64,000 bases of DNA, from contig CALUIB010000002.1 of assembly GCA_944320595.1 (NCBI GenBank), positions 62,001 to 126,000 on the forward strand. Reading direction: 5' to 3'. Made by a program: the position numbers and the translations under genes. The DNA is from an uncultured Muribaculaceae bacterium (lineage in GTDB: Bacteria; Bacteroidota; Bacteroidia; Bacteroidales; Muribaculaceae). The notes beneath the pieces were generated by a model. The model saw only the letters and a program-made list of their open reading frames with translations, was not told where the DNA came from and made no database searches. Positions 24,994-36,766 of this stretch are shown one piece after another; positions within the stretch are counted from its first letter, which is position 1; each line of letters opens with the position of its first letter.

Positions 24994-26526
24994 ATGAAAA
25001 AGGTATTCAGTCTCTTGGCCGTGGGGCTGTGCGCTGCCATGACGGCATGCGGCAACCAGGCTCCCGAGGTACACACCACCGCCAGCGGCACACAGTGGCA
25101 CTGGGATGGAGGCACCATAGTAATCAACTCGCCCGAACGGCCTGCCGGGCAAGAAAGCGCGATAGGACTCGTCGCACCGCCAATGGAAGTGGTGCGTGTG
25201 GGGTTCGTCGGCTTGGGCATGAGGGGCCCTGGGGCAGTGGAGCGTTTTACGCACATACCAGGCACGCAGATAGTGGCACTGTGCGACTACAAGAAGGAAC
25301 GCGCCGAGGAGTGCCAAAAATTACTGAAGGAGGCATCGTTGCCGCAAGCTGCAATCTACTATGGCGAAAAGGGGTATGAGGAACTGTGCCGCCGCAGCGA
25401 CATCGACCTGGTGTATGTGGCCACCGACTGGCTGCACCATTTCCCCGTGGCACGCTGCGCCATGGAAAACGGCAAGCACGTGGCCATCGAGGTGCCATCG
25501 GCGATGAACCTCAAGGAGTGCTGGGCTCTCATTGACCTGTGCGAGACCACACGCAAGCACTGCATGATACTTGAAAACTGCTGCTACGACTGGTTTGAAA
25601 TGAACACGCTCAACATGGCACAGCAAGGCGTATTTGGCGAGATAATCCGCGCTCAGGGGGCTTACTTGCACAACCTGTCGGAATTTTGGGATTATTACTG
25701 GAAAAACGGGGAAAACGACAAGCTCGGCTGGCGGCTCGACTACAATATGCGCCACCGCGGCGACATATACGCCACACACGGCCTGGGCCCCGTGGCGCAA
25801 GCACTTGACATACACCGCGGAGACCGCATGAAGACGCTTGTGGCAATGGACACAAAGTCGGTCATAGGCAAGCAGTTGGTGGAAGAACGCACCGACTCGG
25901 CTTGCACCAACTTCCGCAACGGCGACCACACCACCACGCTCATACGCACCGAGCTGGGCAAGGTGATTGAAATACAGCACAATGTGATGACCTCGCAGCC
26001 ATATAGCCGAATGTACCAGCTCACCGGCACCCACGGCATGGCCAGCAAATACCCGGTGGAAGGGTATGCCGTGGAAGGCGAGCAGCTTGAAAAGACCGGC
26101 ACGGTGCCCGATGCCGACGACCTGTCGGGCCACTCCTTCTTGTCCGACAAAGACATGAAGACCCTCGTGGAAAAATACCAGCACCCGATATTGAAAAAAT
26201 ATGGCGAGATGGCCCGCGAAGTGGGCGGACACGGCGGCATGGACTTCATAATGGACGCACGACTGGTATATTGCCTGCAAAACGGCCTGCCACTCGACAT
26301 GGACGTGTATGACCTGGCCGAATGGTGCTGCCTTGCCGAACTGGGCGAAATATCGATGGACAACGGCTGCGCCCCTGTGGCTGTGCCCGACTTCACCCGC
26401 GGCCATTGGAACGAGGTTGACGGCTACCGCCACGCATTTGCCACCCACGAGGCCGAAGCCCGGGCAGCCCACCGCGCCGCTGAAATCACCGACAGCCTTA
26501 AAGCCGTAGCCGCAAAATCCCGATAA
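24994..26526 (+). CDS. GH109-type NAD-dependent glycoside hydrolase (Gfo/Idh/MocA family), lipoprotein
   Basis: The 510-residue product starts with a lipoprotein signal (MKKVFSLLAVGLCAAMTAC); the start at 24994 is preferred over 24985 for this reason. A Rossmann motif VGFVGLGMRGPGAV follows at about 65-80. The central GDIYATHGLGPVAQALDIHRGDRM matches the signature region of GH109 alpha-N-acetylgalactosaminidases, which use bound NAD in an oxidation-elimination mechanism. It probably acts at the outer membrane or in the periplasm, trimming GalNAc from mucin-type glycans. The GH2 and sulfatase genes 5-10 kb away fit that use. Confidence 0.88.
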   Translation: MKKVFSLLAVGLCAAMTACGNQAPEVHTTASGTQWHWDGGTIVINSPERPAGQESAIGLVAPPMEVVRVGFVGLGMRGPGAVERFTHIPGTQIVALCDYKKERAEECQKLLKEASLPQAAIYYGEKGYEELCRRSDIDLVYVATDWLHHFPVARCAMENGKHVAIEVPSAMNLKECWALIDLCETTRKHCMILENCCYDWFEMNTLNMAQQGVFGEIIRAQGAYLHNLSEFWDYYWKNGENDKLGWRLDYNMRHRGDIYATHGLGPVAQALDIHRGDRMKTLVAMDTKSVIGKQLVEERTDSACTNFRNGDHTTTLIRTELGKVIEIQHNVMTSQPYSRMYQLTGTHGMASKYPVEGYAVEGEQLEKTGTVPDADDLSGHSFLSDKDMKTLVEKYQHPILKKYGEMAREVGGHGGMDFIMDARLVYCLQNGLPLDMDVYDLAEWCCLAELGEISMDNGCAPVAVPDFTRGHWNEVDGYRHAFATHEAEARAAHRAAEITDSLKAVAAKSR

Positions 26527-26554
26527 GCAAGACATATACGCCCCACCCACAAGG

Positions 26555-26628
26555 GGGTGTGCCGTAATGCGCCACGGGCGGCGGAGCCGTCCGTGGTACA
26601 CATATCATTCCCTAATTACGGCACACCC
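26555..26628. repeat. MITE-like palindromic element, GTGTGCCGT family
   Basis: Arms GGGTGTGCCGTAAT (26555-26568) and ATTACGGCACACCC (26615-26628) pair perfectly. An inner hairpin (CCACGGGCGGC with GCCGTCCGTGG, 26572-26596) has one mismatch. Related sequence occurs at 61103-61154 and arm sequence at 20002-20036. Confidence 0.75.
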
Positions 26629-26659
26629 TCAATAATGCCTAATTGCCATAACACTGTCT

Positions 26660-26682
26660 GAGACGGCATGATATGCCGTCTC
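26660..26682. repeat. REP-like palindrome, GAGACGGCAT variant
   Basis: GAGACGGCAT and ATGCCGTCTC are perfect arms around a 3-base loop, followed by TACGGGGG as in the copies at 24776 and 61013. It is a divergent member of the GTAGAGACG family. Confidence 0.7.
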
Positions 26683-26750
26683 TACGGGGGGGATTTTTAC
26701 CGACACACGGCAAAAAAAACATGAAGATTTCGTAATTTTCATATATCATA

Positions 26751-26781
26751 TTGATTATTTCATCTATTTTCGCTATGTTTG
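26751..26781 (+). promoter_or_regulatory. Promoter in the long gap before the WG-repeat gene
   Basis: TTGA (26751) and TATGTTTG (26774-26781) have a 19-base spacing. It lies 386 bases before the WG-repeat gene, so either a long leader or a small upstream gene is transcribed from it. Confidence 0.6.
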
Positions 26782-26833
26782 CAGTGCCGAAAAGGTGTGC
26801 ACGCCACACCTTCGGGAAGATTACACTACAATA

Positions 26834-26947
26834 ATGGCAATTCGCCTCACCACCTTGCCGGGCGGTGCGGAGAAAGTAGTGGGACGGCTCTTCTCCCCAC
26901 AGATTACGAATAACCAATTCACTGCGTCCCGTCTTGCAGAAACATAA
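26834..26947 (+). CDS. Possible small peptide in the leader of the WG-repeat gene
   Basis: A 37-codon ORF starts MAIRLTTLPGGAEKVVGRLF 53 bases after the promoter and stops at TAA. A short GGTGTG/CACACC hairpin precedes it. I recognise no family. A further ORF (ATG at 26995, about 44 codons) follows. The remaining 26948-27166 region shows nothing else. It may be a leader peptide, an unknown small protein or chance. Confidence 0.2.
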   Translation: MAIRLTTLPGGAEKVVGRLFSPQITNNQFTASRLAET

Positions 26948-27166
26948 TGCGGCAGCCTGCCATCGGCATGGCATTAAAAAGACTGCTGTAATATGATGCA
27001 AGACAAAGGTTTATGGGACGACATTCTGCAAACCTGCATATCAACACAGCCACAACCGCAGCGGCCTCCCACACTGGGAAGTCGCCATAATGCCATGTAC
27101 TATATTTCCGCAAAAAAATATGAATAACCTAAACACTAAATATCACATTTACAAAACACTATTATT

Positions 27167-28972
27167 ATGGACACAAAAAATCTTATCAAGAAAACGATGA
27201 CACTGCTAATGATTGCCATCGTTTCAACTGGGGCAATATTTGCCAAATCTGTGACCCCAAAGCAAAACGACAAAGGGAAATGGGGAATGGTTGACAATAC
27301 CGGCAAATGGGTCGCCAAGGCCGAGTACACCACTATCGAGCCCTACAAAGACGGTTACTACCTAATGCAGAAAGACGGCAAGTGGGGCCTGATAAAGCCC
27401 GACGGCAAGAAAGCCCTTGACTGCAAATATAAGCACGAGATGCTGCCGGTATTTGGCTACATATTTGCCCAGGAGGCCGACAAGCCCGACAAATGGCTGG
27501 CATGGGACAAACTTGCCGACAGCGGCAATAAAACGTCTTTGAAAAATGTGTCAATAAAACACGTCAACGACACTATCCAAATCATTTCAGGCGAAATTGG
27601 TTCCTCATACATATCCATCGAAAATAGCAAAAAGTATATCCAATCAATAGTTGACCTAAGAAGAAACGGCGGACAGTTCTCATTTCTGACCACCAAAGGA
27701 GGAATAGCCATTATTGGCGTGAGCAGTGCGAAGCACTTAGTTGGCGACATATATGCCTGCTCGCACCAACGCGGCTGCGACATATACGACCTTTCAACAG
27801 GAAAGTATATAGCATCGGTCAACAGCAGCGCACTCTCACAGCCTATGCCCACCGACCAAACCCTTTTAGTGCTTCCTGTGGATTACTATAATAATAAGTA
27901 TCTGTCAAACACAGGCAAAATATATAAAGACACGCTGAATCGCTTTGATTGGCAAGAAAACAGGCTAATAGCCGACGGCAAAGGCAAATACGGACTTGTG
28001 GATAAAACCGGCAGAAACATAATAATCCCGGTAGAATACGATGCAATCATTTGTGACCAAGGTAATTACAAACGCATAGAAAACGGAAGTATCAGTAATA
28101 ACGACAATTATTATCTAAGGAAAGGCTCCTTGTGGGGAATATACGCCTCTGTCAACAACAGTCTCAAAATGCTCACGGAATGCATTTACCCTTATTGTGT
28201 TGAAGACGGCCAAAAGCATATCCCGTTCAAATACTTGACATACTGTGAAAACCAAAATCAACCTTGGGATGCCTGTTTTGTAGTAATGTCGAACGGGAAA
28301 GCTGGCATTCTCGACAATTTCGGCAAAGAGATTGTTCCATGCAAATATGACGGCGGCGGGTTTTCCGACAATCCGCGATTGGGTTACTTATACGACAATG
28401 GGAAAACTATCACATACAACCCGTTAGACAAGGGTACAACCACTCGCAAATATTCCAATTACAAGCGATTCATCGGAGCTAAGAGCTATTACCGCGTGGA
28501 GCAGAACGGCAAATTCGGCGTGGTGGACGACAAGGACAACTTGATACTGCCCATCAAATACTCGCAGATTACCGAGGCAATAACATCGGACAACGGTCAT
28601 CTCGACGATGCCTTCCACGTGTGGGATGCCGACGGCCGCATCGGAGTTGCCAAGGTAATCAACGGCAAGGGCAAAGAGATAGTGCCTTGTGCCGGGAACT
28701 ACGACCGCATCTGGGGCTACGAGCCTTACGGCATCATAGTGATAAAAAATGGCAAGCAGGGTTGCATCAAAGAGAACGGTGCCACATTCTGCCGCCCAGT
28801 TTACGACGGCCACATCAACGGGCTCAAGCGAATAGGGTTTATCAAGAACTCGGCCACCTCAAACGATGTCACCGTAGATATTTACGACTACAACGGCAAG
28901 TACCTCACCACGGTCAACGTGGGCAGCTCCTACCTTGACCAACGCTGGTTTGTACAAAAATACCTAATGTAA
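27167..28972 (+). CDS. Secreted WG-repeat protein
   Basis: The 601-residue product starts with a cleavable signal peptide (KKTMTLLMIAIVSTGAIFAKS). At least seven WG (KWG) repeats follow: KGKWGMVDNTGKWV, DGKWGLIKPDGKKAL, KGKYGLVDKTGRNIIIPVEY, SNGKAGILDNFGKEIVPCKY, NGKFGVVDDKDNLILPIKY and others, each a beta-strand unit. The middle (about 115-270) lacks clear repeats. WG-repeat proteins are common in Bacteroidetes periplasm or surface and may bind ligands; no enzyme motif is present. Codon use is more AT-rich in the middle than at the ends. Confidence 0.85.
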   Translation: MDTKNLIKKTMTLLMIAIVSTGAIFAKSVTPKQNDKGKWGMVDNTGKWVAKAEYTTIEPYKDGYYLMQKDGKWGLIKPDGKKALDCKYKHEMLPVFGYIFAQEADKPDKWLAWDKLADSGNKTSLKNVSIKHVNDTIQIISGEIGSSYISIENSKKYIQSIVDLRRNGGQFSFLTTKGGIAIIGVSSAKHLVGDIYACSHQRGCDIYDLSTGKYIASVNSSALSQPMPTDQTLLVLPVDYYNNKYLSNTGKIYKDTLNRFDWQENRLIADGKGKYGLVDKTGRNIIIPVEYDAIICDQGNYKRIENGSISNNDNYYLRKGSLWGIYASVNNSLKMLTECIYPYCVEDGQKHIPFKYLTYCENQNQPWDACFVVMSNGKAGILDNFGKEIVPCKYDGGGFSDNPRLGYLYDNGKTITYNPLDKGTTTRKYSNYKRFIGAKSYYRVEQNGKFGVVDDKDNLILPIKYSQITEAITSDNGHLDDAFHVWDADGRIGVAKVINGKGKEIVPCAGNYDRIWGYEPYGIIVIKNGKQGCIKENGATFCRPVYDGHINGLKRIGFIKNSATSNDVTVDIYDYNGKYLTTVNVGSSYLDQRWFVQKYLM

Positions 28973-28998
28973 CCACATATAACATAATAATGCTAATT

Positions 28999-29026
28999 GT
29001 AGAGACGCGATTAATCGCGTCTCTAC
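28999..29026. repeat. REP-like palindrome GTAGAGACG family, copy B
   Basis: This perfect 28-base palindrome is identical to 24776-24803. It lies 26 bases past the WG-repeat stop and overlaps the end of the minus-strand CBM9-like gene, so it could act as a bidirectional terminator. Confidence 0.9.
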
Positions 29027-29679
29027 TTGTTAAACAGCAGCCGCCCGAAACACTCGGGGCGGTGAAAATCGGGCAACGGGGCTTTGACAGGATTCCACGA
29101 AAGGAAATGCGGACGTTGCAGACGGTCGCCACACTTGAAAAAATTGGCCGGAACCGCCTGTCCGTCAAGCGTGGCTATCGAGTGCATGAAATAGGTTGAA
29201 TAAGGTACCACCAGGGCAACTTCCCATGCAGCCTCGCCAATGCGCTCGGCAAATGGCTCACGCCCCATACTTGTCCATCGCCGCACCCCGTTGAGTACAC
29301 GTTGCGGAGCAAGCTCGCGGCAACTGCGGTCGCGTCCGGCACCCACCAGCACCGTGCCGGCGCAGTTGCACTCGATGTTGTAATAAATGCCGTCGTCGGC
29401 AGGCATCGAGAAAAATTCCACGCACGAGTCTTCCCACACATTGCCATTGTCGCGGCCTGCCATGGCTGCCACGCTATGCTCCCTCACACGGTAATGCAAC
29501 AATATGCCGCCCGCCGTGTGCGCGATGCGGAACTCCGCCCGTGGGCAATAAGGGTACTGCAGCGGCCAGTCCACCTCGCCGATAAGCAGCCACGCCACCC
29601 CGGCCCCGTCGAGCACAGCCGGCACCTCCCCGGCATCAACCGGCTGGATATTAACCATTGGCACAAAAAGTTCTTTCAT
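29023..29679 (-). CDS. CBM9-like carbohydrate-binding protein
   Basis: The 218-residue product matches the DOMON/CBM9-like family: AEFRIAHTAGGILLHYRVREHSV, then GNVWEDSCVEFF with the calcium- or sugar-contacting segment, YYNIECNCAG, and a closing PHFLSWNPV. There is no signal peptide, so it is probably cytoplasmic, which is usual for the stand-alone family. Such proteins bind sugars but their physiological role is unknown. The stop codon lies inside the palindrome at 28999-29026, and it overlaps the upstream gene by 4 bases. Confidence 0.8.
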   Translation of the reverse strand: MKELFVPMVNIQPVDAGEVPAVLDGAGVAWLLIGEVDWPLQYPYCPRAEFRIAHTAGGILLHYRVREHSVAAMAGRDNGNVWEDSCVEFFSMPADDGIYYNIECNCAGTVLVGAGRDRSCRELAPQRVLNGVRRWTSMGREPFAERIGEAAWEVALVVPYSTYFMHSIATLDGQAVPANFFKCGDRLQRPHFLSWNPVKAPLPDFHRPECFGRLLFNK

Positions 29680-30134
29680 AACATCCTGTTTGCCATATAT
29701 GATGCATACTGGTAACTCGTGTTTTCATAGTACATCGAGCTGCTATAATCATCTATTTTCTGCACTATCCAAGAATTATACACTCTGATAAGTGCTCCTA
29801 TTACATCATCGCCAGTATGTTTCGCATCTTCGACTACAAGTCTGTACATGACCTTCCCTATATCCCAATGTGTCGGCACATTATCTGTAGCCTTGGCCAC
29901 ATTGTCATAAGTTCCAGGCACTATGCCATATTTATTTATAATCTCATCAGTTACCTTATCTATATTTTCGCAATGATACACATCGGCAAGTTGGTAATAG
30001 TGTTCAAGCCCTTTTCGACCCAGTGCATTAACAATTACATTCCGCTCGTTCTTAGTCTTGCGGCCTACATATTCTATCAAGCTGCACACAAAAAACAAGT
30101 CATTCAATCTGCTGTCTTCCCTACCTTTTTCCAT
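29676..30134 (-). CDS. DUF3791-like partner of the DUF3990 protein (possible antitoxin)
   Basis: The 152-residue product is AT-rich. Its N-terminal half (LNDLFFVCSLIEYVGRKTKN, then ALGRKGLEHYYQLADVYHCENIDKVTDEI) resembles DUF3791 helical proteins, which sit beside DUF3990 genes. The C-terminal half (THWDIGKVMYRLVVEDAKHTGDDVIGALIRVYNSWIVQKIDDY) is an added helical domain. It begins 1 base after the DUF3990 stop codon. The position and pairing suggest an antitoxin or chaperone role, but this is inference. Confidence 0.6.
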   Translation of the reverse strand: MEKGREDSRLNDLFFVCSLIEYVGRKTKNERNVIVNALGRKGLEHYYQLADVYHCENIDKVTDEIINKYGIVPGTYDNVAKATDNVPTHWDIGKVMYRLVVEDAKHTGDDVIGALIRVYNSWIVQKIDDYSSSMYYENTSYQYASYMANRML

Positions 30135-30135
30135 G

Positions 30136-30585
30136 TTATACCTCCAATGCTCCCTTAAATGTGATACATTTCAATGCTTCAAATGTACAAAAATTTATTT
30201 GATGTGTTGGGTACTTGAATTTTGCCAACGCCCAAAATTGCTCACGTGTCAACAGGCCATTGATAAAATCCGCTATATAATTATATATTTGATCATCGGC
30301 CATAGCACCTATGACAATATCATGGGAATGAGACTTGCCATTGCGACAATCGACAATAAAATCAAGCCATTCATCGGTCATGCATTCAAAATGCAAAATA
30401 TCCAATGCCTCATTTGGCTCATACTCATATATATTTACCACCGATTTATCATAGCGTTTGGCCCATCTTTCAGCCTGTTTTTTTAAGGCTGTACAATAAA
30501 ACCCTTCACCAAAATCTTTAGTAAATTTACTTTTTACAATTTTAGGAGAAGGTATTGCTACGTAACTACCATGATATATTTCCAT
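30136..30585 (-). CDS. DUF3990 protein, ADP-ribosyltransferase-like toxin candidate
   Basis: The 149-residue product (start at 30585) begins MEIYHGSYVAIPSP and has KDFGEGFYCTALKKQAERWAKR, ILHFECMTDEWLDFIVDCR, HDIVIGAMADDQIYNYIADFI, and THQINFCTFEALKCITF, the full DUF3990 pattern. The YHGS and FGxGFY motifs recall the NAD-binding cleft of ADP-ribosyltransferases. It is AT-rich against GC-rich neighbours, and its partner starts right after it, so a toxin-antitoxin-like module is likely. Target unknown. The longer frame to 30612 adds only hydrophobic residues. Confidence 0.75.
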   Translation of the reverse strand: MEIYHGSYVAIPSPKIVKSKFTKDFGEGFYCTALKKQAERWAKRYDKSVVNIYEYEPNEALDILHFECMTDEWLDFIVDCRNGKSHSHDIVIGAMADDQIYNYIADFINGLLTREQFWALAKFKYPTHQINFCTFEALKCITFKGALEV

Positions 30586-30631
30586 ATATAACGAGAAAAT
30601 AAAAATATTCAAATAATAACAGTCAATACTT

Positions 30632-31720
30632 TCATCGCAGGCATTCGGCTATGAATTGGCGCATCTCGGGCTGGTGCTGCTCCACGCTTTGCAGCAATTT
30701 CAGCTGGGCGCGAGTGCGCACAAGGTTGTGGCCAGGATACTGTATCTTGTAATACTTGTCGCCATTGATGTAGTCGGCAAGGAAACGCACGCACTGCATA
30801 TAAGGGAACAGCGCAGCAGCGTAAGGCAGGTTCTCTACCTCAACGGGCAGCAGGAACGACCGCGCCGACTCAAGGTAACCGCGCGTGAACGAGCGGAATA
30901 TCTCCATGTTAAAATTCACGCGGTCAAGGTCGGGGTCGTCTTCCAGCCCGGTGTTGCCTGCCGTGCGCAGGAAGTCGCCATAGTCCGAGAACACGTATGA
31001 CGGCATCACCGTGTCGAGGTCGATGACGCAAAGCACACGCCCCTGCTCGTCAAACATCATGTTATCGACCTTCGTATCGCAGTGGCACACACGCTTTGGC
31101 AACACCCCTTCGCGATGCAGCCGCTCGGCAAGGCACATCTCCGAGGCACGACTTTCCACCTCGTCGATATATCCGCGCACTTCGGCTACGCGCCCTACGG
31201 CATCGGCTGCCACCGCCTCGCGCAACTGCCGCAAGCGGAACTCCATGTTGTGGAAGTCGGGGATTGTCTCGCCTAAACGGTCGGGGATGTCGGCAAGCAT
31301 AGCCTCAAAGTCGCCAAACGCCACACCGGCACAATAGGAATACTCGGGATTGACCGTGGCAAACGTCTTGGCGCGAGGAATAAACACCATCATGCGCCAA
31401 TAGTTCCCCTCGCCATCTTTCCAGTAAGTCTTGCCCGAGGCAGTCGGCAAGAAATGCAGCACCTTGCGGTCGATGTCGGCCTCGTGCCTCTCCGTGAGCT
31501 TGCGGCGAATGTGGCGCGTAACGGCCTCGATATTGCCTTGCAGCATATCTACATCGGTGAATACGTGGTGGTTGATGCGCTGCAGCACATAGTCGGGAGC
31601 ATCGGCCTCGGCGGTCGAAACCTTGTATGAATCGTTTATAAGCCCGGCACCAAGCGGGGCAATTGCGGCCACCGTTCCAGCGTGGTCGAAGTGAGATATT
31701 ATGTCGTTCAGTCTGTCCAT
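30632..31720 (-). CDS. Phosphotransferase-family sugar kinase, NahK-like
   Basis: The 362-residue product (start at 31720) belongs to the aminoglycoside-phosphotransferase fold: GAGLINDSYKVS at the start, and the catalytic CHCDTKVDNMMFD with the downstream CVIDLDTVMP magnesium site. Length and the NxxF/VDMLQGNIEAVTRHI segment resemble Bifidobacterium NahK and Bacteroides homologues that phosphorylate N-acetylhexosamines at C1. It lies 14 bases after the GH2 beta-galactosidase gene and close to the sulfatase, so it probably acts on sugars released by them. Hexosamine specificity is inferred. Confidence 0.78.
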   Translation of the reverse strand: MDRLNDIISHFDHAGTVAAIAPLGAGLINDSYKVSTAEADAPDYVLQRINHHVFTDVDMLQGNIEAVTRHIRRKLTERHEADIDRKVLHFLPTASGKTYWKDGEGNYWRMMVFIPRAKTFATVNPEYSYCAGVAFGDFEAMLADIPDRLGETIPDFHNMEFRLRQLREAVAADAVGRVAEVRGYIDEVESRASEMCLAERLHREGVLPKRVCHCDTKVDNMMFDEQGRVLCVIDLDTVMPSYVFSDYGDFLRTAGNTGLEDDPDLDRVNFNMEIFRSFTRGYLESARSFLLPVEVENLPYAAALFPYMQCVRFLADYINGDKYYKIQYPGHNLVRTRAQLKLLQSVEQHQPEMRQFIAECLR

Positions 31721-31734
31721 AGTTTGTTTACATA

Positions 31735-35088
<3,354 letters not shown>

Positions 35089-36525
35089 TTACATTAACGG
35101 GAAATTGGGATTGTCGGTACGCGCCGATTGCATGATTGCCTTCAGCTCGCTGGCCACGTCGGGATGCTCGTTTATAACGTCATGCTTTTCCGACGGGTCG
35201 GCGGCAATATTGTAAAGTTCATAACGCCCGCCATCCTTGCGCACATCCATGCGCACAAGTTTCCACTTGCCCTTGCGCACGGCTTGGCGGCCATCAAGTT
35301 CCTGAAACTCGAAGTACAAATATTCATGCTCCTTCTGCCCCTTCTTGCCGGTGAGCAGCGGCAACAGGCTCACACCGTCCTCGCCACGGGCAGGCTTAGC
35401 CTTGGGGTCGATTATCTCGCGGAATGTGGGCAACATATCCCAGAATGCGCACATAAAGTCGGTTTCGCACCCCTGTGCCACACGCCCCGGCCACGAGATT
35501 ATCATCGGCACACGTATTCCGCCTTCATACAGGTCGCGCTTGTAGCCGCGGTATATGCCGTTGCTATTGAAGAAATCGGGGTCGGCTCCGCCTTCGCAGT
35601 GCGGGCCGTTGTCGCTCGCAAATATTATTATCGTGTTGTCATGCAATCCTTTCTCTTTCAGCTTTTCCACTATCTGCCCCACATACACGTCGAGCCGCGT
35701 CACCATGGCTGCGAATGTGGCGTGCGGATAAAGTTGCGTGCAGTAACCGCCGTGACGGAAGGAACGACTGCCCGGCTCGGCACCCTTGTATGCCTTTTCG
35801 GGGAATTTGCCCCTGAACTTCTGTATTATGCTGTCCTCGGGAACAATAAGCTCGGCATGGGGCAATATCGTGGGATACCACATAAAAAACGGCTCGTCGG
35901 CACTCATGCCATCGAGATATTCAAGTGCCTTGGCGTGAATTAAGTCGGGGGCATACTGTCCGCGCCCATATTGCACCTCAAGCACATTGTCCTTCAAGTC
36001 CACACGGCGGTCGTTGTCCCACAAGTGGTCGGGATAGTAGCTATGAGCCAGCAACTGGCAATTGTAGCCATAGAACGTGTCGCAGCCCTGCGCCTGCGGG
36101 TCGCCGGTAGTGCCCACGAAACCCAGCCCCCACTTGCCAAAGGCGGCAGTCTTGTACCCGGCATCCTTGAAAGCATGGAAAAACGTGCGGGCATCGGCGG
36201 GCATCGGGAACTGGCCTTCGGGCTCAAGCTCTATGTTGCCGCGTATGTAGGTATGGCCCGAATGCATTCCCGTGAGCAGGCACGAACGCGACGGTGCGCT
36301 CACCGTGGTGCCCGAATAGCACTGCGTGAACCGCATCCCCTCCTGCGCCAAGCGGTCGATATTGGGCGTGGCAAATTTCTCCTGCCCATAGCAACCAAGG
36401 TCCCCATAACCCAAGTCGTCGGCAAGTATAAACACTACGTTTGGTTTTGTTTGTTGCGCATAAGCAGTACATATCCCACCCATGCCAAGGCATAAAATGC
36501 CCGTTACGGCTATCCTGTTATCCAT
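35089..36525 (-). CDS. Serine-type sulfatase
   Basis: The 478-residue product from the methionine at 36525 starts with a signal peptide (MDNRIAVTGILCLGMGGICTAYAQQ). The sulfatase fold shows NVVFILADDLGYGDLGCYG and the active-site signature SAPSRSCLLTG, where the position usually cysteine is serine, so maturation to formylglycine needs an anaerobic radical SAM maturase. Later GKWGLG and the FASDNGPHCEGG segment complete the metal site. It removes sulfate from sugars, in line with mucin or glycosaminoglycan use. It is the first gene of the sulfatase-GH2-kinase set. Confidence 0.94.
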   Translation of the reverse strand: MDNRIAVTGILCLGMGGICTAYAQQTKPNVVFILADDLGYGDLGCYGQEKFATPNIDRLAQEGMRFTQCYSGTTVSAPSRSCLLTGMHSGHTYIRGNIELEPEGQFPMPADARTFFHAFKDAGYKTAAFGKWGLGFVGTTGDPQAQGCDTFYGYNCQLLAHSYYPDHLWDNDRRVDLKDNVLEVQYGRGQYAPDLIHAKALEYLDGMSADEPFFMWYPTILPHAELIVPEDSIIQKFRGKFPEKAYKGAEPGSRSFRHGGYCTQLYPHATFAAMVTRLDVYVGQIVEKLKEKGLHDNTIIIFASDNGPHCEGGADPDFFNSNGIYRGYKRDLYEGGIRVPMIISWPGRVAQGCETDFMCAFWDMLPTFREIIDPKAKPARGEDGVSLLPLLTGKKGQKEHEYLYFEFQELDGRQAVRKGKWKLVRMDVRKDGGRYELYNIAADPSEKHDVINEHPDVASELKAIMQSARTDNPNFPLM

Positions 36526-36547
36526 TTTCACGTTTTTAGGTTGAATA

Positions 36548-36578
36548 CAAATATAGTGAAAGTCGAGCGCATTGCAAA
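36548..36578 (-). promoter_or_regulatory. Sulfatase-operon promoter
   Basis: On the minus strand TTTG (36575-36578) and TATATTTG (36548-36555) are 19 bases apart, ending 22 bases before the sulfatase start. Surrounding sequence to about 36618 matches the pheS promoter region. Confidence 0.75.
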
Positions 36579-36703
36579 AAACAGCTTGCTGATTTTTTAG
36601 CATTGCCAAGACACAGCCTATATTAGCTTATGTTATAGCAAAGTAGAGCACTAAGTCAAAAACAGTACACCAATTTTTGCAGAGCAGGCAAGGTATAGGC
36701 AAC

Positions 36704-36744
36704 AAAAAAAGCCGTGACAACCACACTTTGGCAGTCGTCACGGC
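36704..36744 (-). terminator. Terminator after ompH copy 2
   Basis: GCCGTGAC (36711-36718) pairs with GTCACGGC (36737-36744); on the minus strand seven T residues follow. It lies 22 bases past the OmpH stop and closes the BamA-Skp transcript. Confidence 0.9.
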
Positions 36745-36766
36745 CTGTATCGTTAAAGTATTGATT

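Noticed and set aside
25321-26601. 426-codon minus-strand ORF over the GH109 gene
   Set aside because: It is antisense to a gene with a clear signal peptide and family motifs, and has no recognisable domain.
26639-27001. 120-codon minus-strand ORF in the gap before the WG-repeat gene
   Set aside because: It spans the palindrome and the plus-strand promoter, is cysteine-rich without pattern and resembles no family.
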